From NCBI GenBank assembly GCA_051883075.1, contig JBJETA010000064.1, forward strand, positions 1-15,625: a stretch of DNA of 15,625 bases. Reading direction: 5' to 3'. Below the pieces are notes generated by a model that was given only the letters and a program-made list of their open reading frames with translations, was not told the DNA's origin and searched no databases. Positions within the stretch are counted from its first letter, which is position 1. Each line of letters begins with the position of its first letter. Shown in pieces: positions 1-7,317 of the stretch. A program made the translations under genes and the position numbers. This DNA is from Aminipila sp051883075. Its GTDB lineage: Bacteria; Bacillota; Clostridia; Peptostreptococcales; Anaerovoracaceae.

Positions 1-3
1 GTT

Positions 4-8
4 CCTCC
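4..8 (-). promoter_or_regulatory. Ribosome binding site of a gene beyond the window edge
   Basis: Nine bases after the hydE stop codon the minus strand reads CGGAGGAAC, a good Shine-Dalgarno sequence. No terminator lies between it and hydE, so a further gene, co-transcribed with hydE, probably starts just past position 1. Its identity cannot be seen; another hydrogenase maturation gene (hydF or hydG) would fit the context but that is inference. Confidence 0.45.
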
Positions 9-16
9 GTTTTTTT

Positions 17-1048
17 CTATTTTTTAACATTTCCTATTGAAGTTACAATATTATATCCGGCATTTTCCACTCTCCGTTCCAGACAGCCGCGGCATTGTGC
101 CGCTTCTTCGCCGGTACAAATCTTGTTGTTGTAAAGCTCATACAGCTTTCTTACCTTTACCGGTGACAGATTGGGCATCACGACATTTGCTCCCGCCTTC
201 AGTCCCAGTTCCCTGCCTTCCGGGTTAATGGTACCGAGTGCCGTTGTGGCAGGAATCAGTGCATAAGGAAACATCAGACGCAGTATGGAAATCAGTCTCA
301 GTGTAAGCTCCAGGCTGCCGTCATCAAAATCTGCAAACGGTGTCTGCTCATGTTTAATATACGGTCCGATTCCAATCATGTCAGGCTCCAGATGCTGAAG
401 AAATCTCAGGTCAGAAATCAAATTTGCAGTTGTCTGATACGGTGAACCTACCATAAAACCGCTTCCGACCTGATAACCTATTTCTTTCAGGTCAAATAAG
501 CATCTTTTCCTGTTTTCCAGACTCATGCTGTCCGGATGCAGTTTCCTGTAATGTTCCTCATCCGCAGTTTCGTGCCTTAAAAGATATCTGTTTGCACCTG
601 CCTTAAAGTATTCCCTGTAGCTTTCCTTTGTTTTTTCGCCGATTGACAGTGTAATTGCACAATCGGTGAACTCCTCACGTATATCGGAGACTATTTCGCA
701 GATCCTTTTATCATCATAATAAGGGTCTTCTCCTCCCTGGAGAACAAATGTCCTGAAGCCCAGAGAATATCCCTCTCTGCAGCACTCCATGATTTCGTCT
801 TTGTCAAGACGGTATCTCACTGCATTTTGGTTGTCCCTGCGTATACCGCAGTAATAGCAGTTATTTTTACAATAATTAGTAAATTCAATCAGTCCGCGTA
901 TATAAACTTCGTCCCCGTAAATCTGTCGTCTGACATTGTCTGCCTCGGAAAATAAAAGTGTGTCGTTTTCCGGACTTTCAAGTAAATATGTGAGTTCCCC
1001 ATCTGTCAGATTCCGTTCATTCACGAGCTCATCTATTATTCTTTCCAT
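17..1048 (-). CDS. hydE: [FeFe]-hydrogenase H-cluster maturation radical SAM enzyme HydE
   Basis: Complete 343-residue radical SAM protein. The motif NYCKNNCYYC gives the CX3CX2C cluster ligands C60, C64 and C67, and the surrounding text (IRGLIEFTNYC, YYCGIRRDN) is typical of HydE. It is followed by the glycine-rich VLQGGEDP segment that helps bind S-adenosylmethionine. Near the C-terminus C311, C319 and C322 (CX7CX2C) match the second, non-essential Fe-S site found in several HydE proteins. HydE acts in the cytosol with HydF and HydG to build the diiron subcluster of [FeFe]-hydrogenase. The start ATG has AAAGGAG 7 nt upstream. It has its own promoter and is separate from the upstream opp operon. 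The related families BioB and PylB are alternatives, but the length, the C-terminal cysteines and the GIRRDN context favour HydE. Confidence 0.9.
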   Translation of the reverse strand: MERIIDELVNERNLTDGELTYLLESPENDTLLFSEADNVRRQIYGDEVYIRGLIEFTNYCKNNCYYCGIRRDNQNAVRYRLDKDEIMECCREGYSLGFRTFVLQGGEDPYYDDKRICEIVSDIREEFTDCAITLSIGEKTKESYREYFKAGANRYLLRHETADEEHYRKLHPDSMSLENRKRCLFDLKEIGYQVGSGFMVGSPYQTTANLISDLRFLQHLEPDMIGIGPYIKHEQTPFADFDDGSLELTLRLISILRLMFPYALIPATTALGTINPEGRELGLKAGANVVMPNLSPVKVRKLYELYNNKICTGEEAAQCRGCLERRVENAGYNIVTSIGNVKK

Positions 1049-1074
1049 CGCTTGTCTCCTTTAAACTTAACATT

Positions 1075-1103
1075 ATTATACTTAAAAAGTCCCATTTATA
1101 CAA
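1075..1103 (-). promoter_or_regulatory. Sigma-A-type promoter of hydE
   Basis: A perfect TATAAT (1080 to 1075) lies 17 bp from TTGTAT (1103 to 1098), a weak -35 hexamer with only TTG matching. The -10 box is about 27 bp from the hydE start codon. The -35 box directly abuts the inverted repeat at 1105-1134. Confidence 0.5.
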
Positions 1104-1104
1104 C

Positions 1105-1134
1105 AGGAGCTTAGACAATTATGTCTAAGCTCCT
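1105..1134 (-). terminator. 13-bp perfect inverted repeat, probable terminator of the opp operon
   Basis: AGGAGCTTAGACA and TGTCTAAGCTCCT pair perfectly over 13 bp around a 4-nt loop, between the end of oppA and the hydE promoter. The position suits a transcription terminator. Neither strand has a strong U-run directly after the stem: the minus strand has GTTGTATAAATGGG, then CTTTTT 14 nt on; the plus strand has CTGTTTTAAGGCTTTTTT. It may therefore be an imperfect terminator, or a DNA operator for hydE because it touches the -35 box. Confidence 0.55.
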
Positions 1135-1200
1135 CTGTTTTAAGGCTTTTTTCTTCTGAAAAAGCTATATTCTTTTTTTCATTATCCGGTTAGGATATTC

Positions 1201-2817
1201 TTACATACCTGTTGTGTATCCGAAGAAGAAGTATCCTAAAGGAGTATAGTACATGCCCTGGATATTTGACTGAAGCATGTAAGGCTGAGTGTAGAAGTAG
1301 ATTGGAGCTACTACCTTGTCAGTTCCAACCAGCAGATCTTCAGCATCATGCATCAGCTGCATTCTCTTTTCAAGATCAGTTTCTGCCTTAGCGCTCTTAA
1401 TCAGCTTGTCATATTCAGGATTTGCATACTGAGGGTCGTTGTTTCCGCCGCCTGTCATGAACATATCTAAGAATGTCATAGGGTCGTTGTAGTCAGCAAT
1501 CCAACCGCCTCTTGCGATGCTGTAGTTACCCTTCTTTCTTTCTGTCTGGAATACGTTCCATTCCTGATTCTGAAGAGTTACTGTAACTCCAAGCTCTTCC
1601 TGCCACATGTGCTGTAAAGCTTCGCCTATTGCCTTGTGCTTATCATCTGTGTTGTATAAGTATTCTACTACAGGGAAACCTTCGCCGTTTGGATATCCTT
1701 CTTCAGCAAGGATTTCTCTTGCCTTTTCACAGTTAGCTTCATAATCTGCAGAATCGATGCTGTAGTAAGCTCCGCCTACTGTTCTGAAGTCATCTGAGCC
1801 TGCTCCTGCAAAGTCATATACACCTGCAGGTACGAAACCGGCAGCAGCAACTTCGCCGGCACCTGTAACCTGTTCTACGATGTAGTTTCTGTCAATAACA
1901 AGTGAGAAAGCTTCTCTGATTCTTGGATTGTCGAAAGGAGCCTTCTGAGTCTGGAAGTTAACATAGTAAGAACCTACATAATCAGCAATGCTTACTTCAC
2001 CGCTTGCAATCAGGTTTGAAGTTTCATCCTGAGGGAAGTTCTGGATATAATCTAACTCACCTGATTTATATGCAGCATATATAGCATTTGCATCGTCCAT
2101 CAGATGGAACTTAAGTGTTGTAGCTGTTAAATCATCCTTTGCATAATAATTTTCATTCTGTTCAAATAAGATGTATGCATTGTGTTCCCATTTAGTCATC
2201 TTGAAAGGACCGTTTGAAATGTATGTTGCAGGGTCAAATGTCCACTGGTCACCATTTGCTTCAATGATATCCTTTCTTACAGGGAATGTTGCAGGGAATG
2301 CACAAATTTCTTCGAAATAAGGGCAAGGTGCACTTAATGTTACTACAAAAGTGTTTGCATCAGGGCATTCAATCTGAAGATTTCCTTCGTCATATCCTGC
2401 TACCATGTCAAGCATGTATTCATAGTCAGCAGCTGTGTCAGGAGAAACAGCTCTTCTCCATGAATATTCAAAGTCATTTGATGTTACAGGTTCACCATCA
2501 CTCCACTTTGCATCTTCTCTGATGTGGAAAGTCCATACTAAACCGTCTTCTGAAACTTCCCAACTATCTGCCATACCTTCAGCTAAGACTGCATTTCCTT
2601 CTCCGTCATCTACCCACTTAACAAGACCTTCAAAAGCGTGCTGAAGCATAATAGCACCGTCAACTGAAGAGTTAAGAGCAGGGTCGATTGAAGCAGGTTC
2701 AGAGCCAACGCAGATATCTACCACGCCATCACCGCCTGCTGCGTTTTCTCCGCCGCCGCATGCAGCAAGAGAAAGTACCAGACATAAAGTCATAATCAAT
2801 GCAAATAATTTTTTCAT
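1201..2817 (-). CDS. oppA: Oligopeptide ABC transporter substrate-binding lipoprotein
   Basis: 538-residue extracellular solute-binding protein of family 5 (OppA/DppA/MppA type). The N-terminus has two lysines, a hydrophobic stretch and the lipobox LAAC, with C20 as the lipidated residue, followed by a Gly/Asn/Ala-rich linker. It should be anchored to the outer face of the membrane and deliver peptides to the OppBC channel. Family signatures include the early PASIDPALNSS segment, the ADSWEVSEDGLVWTFHIRED stretch (about 86-105) and a SNDFEYSWRRA segment typical of peptide binders. A strong AGGAGGAGG precedes the ATG. It is the last gene of the opp operon, 77 nt after oppF; binding-protein genes are more often first. 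The peptide length preference (oligo- versus dipeptide) cannot be read from the sequence. Confidence 0.9.
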   Translation of the reverse strand: MKKLFALIMTLCLVLSLAACGGGENAAGGDGVVDICVGSEPASIDPALNSSVDGAIMLQHAFEGLVKWVDDGEGNAVLAEGMADSWEVSEDGLVWTFHIREDAKWSDGEPVTSNDFEYSWRRAVSPDTAADYEYMLDMVAGYDEGNLQIECPDANTFVVTLSAPCPYFEEICAFPATFPVRKDIIEANGDQWTFDPATYISNGPFKMTKWEHNAYILFEQNENYYAKDDLTATTLKFHLMDDANAIYAAYKSGELDYIQNFPQDETSNLIASGEVSIADYVGSYYVNFQTQKAPFDNPRIREAFSLVIDRNYIVEQVTGAGEVAAAGFVPAGVYDFAGAGSDDFRTVGGAYYSIDSADYEANCEKAREILAEEGYPNGEGFPVVEYLYNTDDKHKAIGEALQHMWQEELGVTVTLQNQEWNVFQTERKKGNYSIARGGWIADYNDPMTFLDMFMTGGGNNDPQYANPEYDKLIKSAKAETDLEKRMQLMHDAEDLLVGTDKVVAPIYFYTQPYMLQSNIQGMYYTPLGYFFFGYTTGM

Positions 2818-2857
2818 AGTCCTCCTCCTATAAATTTATTTTTGACTAATATAAACA

Positions 2858-2884
2858 CCGACAGTTACTCTTCTGTACTGCCAG
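2858..2884 (-). other. Weak stem-loop in the oppF-oppA gap
   Basis: CTGGCAGT can pair with ACTGTCGG on the minus-strand RNA: 8 bp including two G-U pairs, with an 11-nt loop. No U-run follows, so it is not a good terminator. It might mark an RNA processing or stabilising site that raises oppA mRNA relative to oppBCDF, but it could also be chance. Confidence 0.25.
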
Positions 2885-2894
2885 GATGTTCCGG

Positions 2895-3887
2895 TTAAAG
2901 TATGTGACATGCCACATAGTGTCCGGGTTCTATTTCCCTCCATTCAGGAGTTTCCTGCTTGCAGATATCTTTTGCGTATGGACATCTTGTATGGAATCTG
3001 CATCCGCTTGGCGGATTTATAGGGCTTGGAATTTCACCCTCAAGCACAATACGCTGTTTGTTTCTGCACACTTCAGGATCAGGGATAGGAACCGCTGAAA
3101 GAAGTGTCTTTGTATATGGGTGAAGCGGATTTGCATAAAGCTTTTTACTTTCTGCAAGTTCTACCATGTTGCCCAGATACATAACACCTATTCTGTCTGA
3201 GATATGTCTTACAACCGACAGGTCATGGGCTATAAATAAATATGTAAGTCCCATTTCTGTCTGCATATCTTCAAGCATATTTACAATCTGTGACTGGATA
3301 GATACATCCAGTGCAGATATAGGTTCATCACATACAATAAATTCAGGTTCAACAGCAAGGGCTCTGGCAATGCCTACACGCTGCTGCTGTCCTCCCGAGA
3401 ACTCATGCGGATAACGGTTTGAATGTTCACTGTTAAGTCCTACTCTTGAAAGAAGTTCGTTTATACGGTCTCTTCTTTCTTCCTTGGTCTTGCAGATTTT
3501 GTGAACATCAAGAGCTTCACCTATGATTTCGCCTACTGTCATACGTGGGTCGAGAGAAGCTGAAGGGTCCTGGAAGATAATCTGCATTTTTCTTCTGTAA
3601 GGAACCATATTTACATTTTTCTTCTGCTCACCGTCAAATATTACATCACCGTTATATGTTATCTTTCCCGATGTAGGCTCATGAAGTCTGAGGATTGCTC
3701 TTCCCAGAGTAGTTTTTCCGCATCCCGATTCACCAACCAGTCCAAAGGTTTCTCCTTTTCTTATAAAGAAGTTTACGCCTTCAACAGCCTGGACATATTT
3801 ATATTTGCCTACTCCGTCCTTTACCTTGAAATACTTTTTAAGGTTTTCGACTTGAAGAAGAACTTCGTTATTACTTTTATCTGCCAT
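2895..3887 (-). CDS. oppF: Oligopeptide ABC transporter ATP-binding protein OppF
   Basis: 330-residue cytosolic ATPase, one of the two nucleotide-binding subunits of the peptide importer. Visible motifs are Walker A GESGCGKTT (52-60), signature FSGGQQQR (163-170), Walker B FIVCDEP (183-189) and the switch histidine H221. The C-terminal oligopeptide-transporter extension starts around HPYTKTLLSAVP (256-267). It holds cysteines C296, C302, C309 and C327, like the Fe-S-binding or structural cysteines described in some Opp/Dpp ATPases. The start ATG is 1 base after the oppD stop, and its ribosome binding site AAGGAGG lies inside the oppD 3' end. The LRLHEPTSGKI text fits OppF rather than OppD. 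Confidence 0.93.
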   Translation of the reverse strand: MADKSNNEVLLQVENLKKYFKVKDGVGKYKYVQAVEGVNFFIRKGETFGLVGESGCGKTTLGRAILRLHEPTSGKITYNGDVIFDGEQKKNVNMVPYRRKMQIIFQDPSASLDPRMTVGEIIGEALDVHKICKTKEERRDRINELLSRVGLNSEHSNRYPHEFSGGQQQRVGIARALAVEPEFIVCDEPISALDVSIQSQIVNMLEDMQTEMGLTYLFIAHDLSVVRHISDRIGVMYLGNMVELAESKKLYANPLHPYTKTLLSAVPIPDPEVCRNKQRIVLEGEIPSPINPPSGCRFHTRCPYAKDICKQETPEWREIEPGHYVACHIL

Positions 3888-3888
3888 G

Positions 3889-4896
3889 CTATTTATCCTC
3901 CTTCTCTTTTAATGCAAGTAACCAGCAGCTTGACTTATGGCCATTGCCCAAATCTATGACCGGAGGCTGCTTGCGGAGACAAACCTTCATACAGTGTTCA
4001 CATCTTGCAGCAAAACCACAGCCTTCAGGAGGATTAAGCATATCAACAGGAGAACCCTCTATCGGAATAAGTCTTGCCCCATCTTCTTCATCAAGTCTAG
4101 GCATTGATCTCATCAGGCCTAAAGTATACGGATGTGAAGGATCGTAGAAAATATCATCCACTGTTCCCTGTTCAACTATCTTTCCGGCATACATAACGGA
4201 AACCCTGTCACATATTTCCGCAACAACACCGAGGTTGTGCGTAATAAATATCGTAGACATATGGGTTTTCGCAATAATGTCCTTCATCAGCTCAATAATC
4301 TGAGCCTGAATAGTTACATCAAGAGCCGTAGTAGGCTCATCCGCTATAAGAAGCTTAGGATCACATATAAGACCCATGGCAATCATAACTCTCTGTCTCA
4401 TACCTCCTGACAGTTCATGCGGATACTGCTTCATTCTCTTTTCAGGGTTATTTATACCAACAAGGGTAAGCATTTCAATCGCCCTTGCATTTGCTTCTTC
4501 TTTACTGATTTTTTTATGACATAATATAGCTTCTGTAAGCTGATTTCCTATAGTGTACACCGGATTCAGGCAGGTCATTGGATTCTGGAAAATCATACTT
4601 ACTTCATTTCCTCTGAAATTTTCCATATCCTCTTTACTGTATTCAAGCAGGTTCTTTCCCTCAAAAAGGATTTCTCCGCCTACAACCTTTCCCGGACTTG
4701 CAAGGAGTCCTATAATAGTGTAAGCTTCAACGCTCTTTCCCGATCCGGATTCTCCTACGATGCCCATTACTTCACCGTAATTCAAATCATAACTGATACC
4801 GCCTACAGCCTTTACTTCTCCCGCAGGTGTAAAGAATGAAACCTTTAAGTCTTTTACCTGAAGCAGCTTTTCATTATTTCTGTTTTCCTGTTCCAA
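3889..4896 (-). CDS. oppD: Oligopeptide ABC transporter ATP-binding protein OppD (TTG start)
   Basis: Second ATPase of the peptide importer, 335 residues. From the chosen start, Walker A GESGSGKS lies at 48-55, signature LSGGMRQR at 162-169, Walker B LLIADEP at 182-188 and the switch histidine at 220. The C-terminal HPYTLGLMRSMP region carries cysteines in the pattern C-X5-C-X2-C-X3-C. Start choice: an in-frame GTG at 4905 sits directly on the AGGAGG sequence and so has no spacing, while TTG at 4896 lies 8 nt after AGGAGG; no in-frame ATG is near. The ribosome binding site overlaps the oppC stop codon (TAGGAGG), so the two genes are translationally close. TTG starts are weaker, which could lower OppD output relative to its neighbours. 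Confidence 0.9.
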   Translation of the reverse strand: MEQENRNNEKLLQVKDLKVSFFTPAGEVKAVGGISYDLNYGEVMGIVGESGSGKSVEAYTIIGLLASPGKVVGGEILFEGKNLLEYSKEDMENFRGNEVSMIFQNPMTCLNPVYTIGNQLTEAILCHKKISKEEANARAIEMLTLVGINNPEKRMKQYPHELSGGMRQRVMIAMGLICDPKLLIADEPTTALDVTIQAQIIELMKDIIAKTHMSTIFITHNLGVVAEICDRVSVMYAGKIVEQGTVDDIFYDPSHPYTLGLMRSMPRLDEEDGARLIPIEGSPVDMLNPPEGCGFAARCEHCMKVCLRKQPPVIDLGNGHKSSCWLLALKEKEDK

Positions 4897-4908
4897 TTCT
4901 TTCACCTC

Positions 4909-5952
4909 CTACTTCTTCAAACGTGGGTCTAAAGCATCACGCAGTCCGTCTCCGAACAGATTCAGACTCAGTATCATCAAGCTCAGGATTACTGACGGAA
5001 TTATAATACGATATGTGTATGAATAAATACCGCCCAGAGCATCCGCTGCCATAGCACCCAGACTTGTCATAGGAGCACTAACACCTATACCTAAGAATGA
5101 CAGGAATGATTCAAGGAATATAGCTGATGGTATCTGCATACAAGTAGTTACAATAATCTGACCGATACAGTTAGGCCAGATATGCCTTCTTATAATCTTG
5201 GAATTTGAAGCGCCTATAGCTCTTGCTGCCGTAACATATTCCTGCTGCTTAAGCATAAGCACCTGACCTCTTATAATACGTGCCATGGTTACCCAGTACA
5301 GCAATCCGAAGGCTATAAATATCGAAATCAGTCCTGCTCCTATACTCATAAGGCTTCTCGCAAACTCTGTATTGTTTGAATTGCACCAGTCCTGTATAGG
5401 CTGCTTTATAACAGTTGAGATAAGCAGAACGATAAGCACATCAGGAATCGAATAAATCAATTCAAGGAAACGCATCATGATATCATCAACCTTGCCGCCG
5501 ATAAAGCCTGAAATAGATCCATATACGGTACCTATAACAAGCACGATAAGGCTTGCACATACACCTACGATAAGTGATACTCTCGCACCGAACATGGTAC
5601 GAACCATAAGGTCTCTTCCGAACTTGTCAGTTCCGAACGGGAACTTGAGACATGGATTCAGATTTTCACAGCCTCTTATCTGTGCCGCATAATCATATTC
5701 ACAGAAAAGAGGACCTATAAATGCAAAGATAACTATTACTCCGATGATTCCCAGTGAGAACATGGCAACATAGTTTTTCTTCAGTCTTCTCCATGCATCT
5801 CTCCAGTACGAAACACTCGGTGCAGTTTCCATAAAGCTTTCTTTTTCATCGTTTGATGCCTTTTCAAAATCATCAGCATCAAAATGATATGTATCAGGAA
5901 GTTTTTCCCAGTCAGGCTGAAGGGAAAACATTGATCTCTTAGGTAACGCCAT
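4909..5952 (-). CDS. oppC: Oligopeptide ABC transporter permease OppC
   Basis: 347-residue inner-membrane permease. It has a hydrophilic N-terminal tail of about 65 residues, a first membrane helix near 67-90 (MFSLGIIGVIVIFAFIG), the FGTDKFGRDLMVRTMFGAR segment characteristic of OppC/DppC, and then the binding-protein-dependent transport domain. The EAA coupling loop, which contacts the ATPases, reads EYVTAARAIGASNSKIIRRH. It ends in the usual DALDPRLKK. It forms the channel heterodimer with OppB. Its ATG overlaps the oppB stop by one base (TAATG), implying translational coupling. Confidence 0.93.
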   Translation of the reverse strand: MALPKRSMFSLQPDWEKLPDTYHFDADDFEKASNDEKESFMETAPSVSYWRDAWRRLKKNYVAMFSLGIIGVIVIFAFIGPLFCEYDYAAQIRGCENLNPCLKFPFGTDKFGRDLMVRTMFGARVSLIVGVCASLIVLVIGTVYGSISGFIGGKVDDIMMRFLELIYSIPDVLIVLLISTVIKQPIQDWCNSNNTEFARSLMSIGAGLISIFIAFGLLYWVTMARIIRGQVLMLKQQEYVTAARAIGASNSKIIRRHIWPNCIGQIIVTTCMQIPSAIFLESFLSFLGIGVSAPMTSLGAMAADALGGIYSYTYRIIIPSVILSLMILSLNLFGDGLRDALDPRLKK

Positions 5953-6884
5953 TATGCATTTCCTCCCTTCGTAACATCTATTCTTGGGTCAACTACCTTG
6001 TAAAGAATATCTACAATCAGATTCATGAATATAACCAGTGCAGACAGGAATATAGTTGTCGCCATGATGATAGGATAGTCTCTGTTCAGAATGCTCTGTA
6101 CAAAATATCTTCCCAGTCCCGGAATGCTGAATACTGTTTCAACTACAAATCCGCCTGTAAGAATACCTGCAGTAAGAGGTCCGAGATATGTAAGTACAGG
6201 AATAAATGCATTTCTCAAAGCATGCTTAAATACTATCGAAGTTGACTTTACGCCCTTTGCCTTTGCTGTTCTGATATAGTCCTGATTGATGGCATCAAGC
6301 ATACTTGAACGTGAAAGTCTTCCTATATAACACATATAGTAAAATGATAACGCGAAACATGGCATAATATAGCTTTCCGGTGAATTCAGGCCCATAGTAG
6401 GAAGGACATTCATCTTAACACCGAATATAACCAAAAGCGTTGTCGCTACTACAAAGCTTGGTACTGATATTCCCAAAGTTGTTAAAATTCTCAGGAAACT
6501 GTCTATCTTATTGCCTCTGTTATATGCTGCAATGCACCCCATCGGTACTCCACAGACAACTGCCAATATTAAAGCAAAAAAACCTATCTTTGCAGACACA
6601 GGGAACATTTCCATGATAATATCCGTAACCGGACGATTTTTCTGCATCTTCAGGGAAACTCCAAAGTCTCCGTGAAACATATTAACAATATAATTCTTCA
6701 ACTGTACCGGAAGAGGCTTATCCAAGCCGTATTTTATTTCCATCAGTCTGATGGTTTCCGGCGATGTCTTTTCACCTGCAAACGGACCTCCCGGAACTAA
6801 GTTCATAAGTAGGAAGGTCAGACAGGTTACAACCAGCAGCACCACTAAAGCCTGCGCGGTTCTTTTTGCAACATATCTAGCCAT
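5952..6884 (-). CDS. oppB: Oligopeptide ABC transporter permease OppB
   Basis: 310-residue inner-membrane permease and first gene of the opp operon. It starts with a single helix (about 9-30) after ARYVAKRTAQ, then a periplasm-side segment with the family text YGLDKPLPVQ, then the multi-helix transport domain. The EAA loop is seen as QDYIRTAKAKGVKSTSIVFK. It ends DILYKVVDPRIDV, typical of OppB/DppB. The frame is open further upstream to 6920, but the ATG at 6884 is chosen because AAAGGAG lies 8 nt before it and family members begin this way. Confidence 0.93.
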   Translation of the reverse strand: MARYVAKRTAQALVVLLVVTCLTFLLMNLVPGGPFAGEKTSPETIRLMEIKYGLDKPLPVQLKNYIVNMFHGDFGVSLKMQKNRPVTDIIMEMFPVSAKIGFFALILAVVCGVPMGCIAAYNRGNKIDSFLRILTTLGISVPSFVVATTLLVIFGVKMNVLPTMGLNSPESYIMPCFALSFYYMCYIGRLSRSSMLDAINQDYIRTAKAKGVKSTSIVFKHALRNAFIPVLTYLGPLTAGILTGGFVVETVFSIPGLGRYFVQSILNRDYPIIMATTIFLSALVIFMNLIVDILYKVVDPRIDVTKGGNA

Positions 6885-6954
6885 TACAACTCTCCTTTTA
6901 TATTTTTTTGCTGCCGTCACTTTTTTCTTCTTTTTTATTTTCGTGAGAAAAAAT

Positions 6955-7015
6955 GCAGCACATTGATAATATTATACACGGTCAGTTAATTTAAAGCAAG
7001 TAGCGGCAGCACATT
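6955..7015 (-). repeat. 10-bp direct repeats flanking the opp promoter
   Basis: The sequence gcagcacatt (plus strand) occurs at 6955-6964 and 7006-7015, start to start 51 bp, on either side of the opp promoter boxes. The downstream copy is at or near the transcription start. In the RNA its TGCTGC could also pair with GCAGCA at 6913-6908, with TCAC/GTGA possibly pairing inside, making a 5' UTR hairpin. This could be an operator pair or a leader structure; function is unknown. Confidence 0.4.
6971..6999 (-). promoter_or_regulatory. Sigma-A-type promoter of the opp operon
   Basis: TATAAT (6976 to 6971) lies 17 bp from TTGCTT (6999 to 6994). Transcription would start near 6963 and give an A-rich leader of about 80 nt before the oppB start. 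The -10 box is perfect, the -35 weak, which is compatible with an activator-dependent promoter. Confidence 0.6.
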
Positions 7016-7241
7016 CATCCAAAGCCATTAATCGCTTCTAATCGTTAAAATTTCAGCATTTTATCATTTAGAAACCCAAAAAATCAAAATAAATTTTTCA
7101 ATTTTTCTAAAAAATAGCAAATTTATTAAAATAAGCAGACAAATTACACCCAATTTGTACTTTTTTGTATCCCACCACTGTTTTGTACTATTTTGCTGTA
7201 TTTTAAGTGTATTTTCTGCTTATCTTGTTCATTTTTTGTTC
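7000..7241. other. AT-rich control region between opp promoter and pyr terminator
   Basis: No gene is seen here. Just upstream of the opp -35 box are two copies of taatcg at 7029-7034 and 7039-7044, exactly 10 bp apart. A very AT-rich, A-tract-containing stretch covers about 7071-7140. Further upstream, tttgta recurs at 7154, 7164 and 7182. These could be binding sites for regulators of peptide uptake, but no known consensus matches well. Confidence 0.4.
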
Positions 7242-7278
7242 AAAACAACAAAAGGAACTGATTTTTTTCAGTTCCTTT
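7242..7278 (-). terminator. Intrinsic terminator of the pyr operon
   Basis: AAAGGAACTGA and TCAGTTCCTTT form an 11-bp stem with a 6-nt loop, 40 nt after the pyrC stop. On the minus strand the stem ends in UUU and continues UGUUGUUUU, an interrupted U-rich tail. On the plus strand no U-run follows the stem, so it serves the pyr operon. Confidence 0.8.
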
Positions 7279-7317
7279 CACTGTTTATTTTTCAATTCAA
7301 TAATCAGATTCAGTTTT

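Noticed and set aside
1145..1170. Second hairpin GCTTTTTC/GAAAAAAGC after oppA
   Set aside because: It needs a bulge, is mostly A-T pairs, and is not followed by a U-run on the minus strand; the 1105-1134 repeat is the better terminator candidate.
7095..7120. Possible CodY box (AATTTTCWGAAAATT-like) upstream of opp
   Set aside because: The best match has only about 10 of 15 positions in a very AT-rich region, where such matches are expected by chance.
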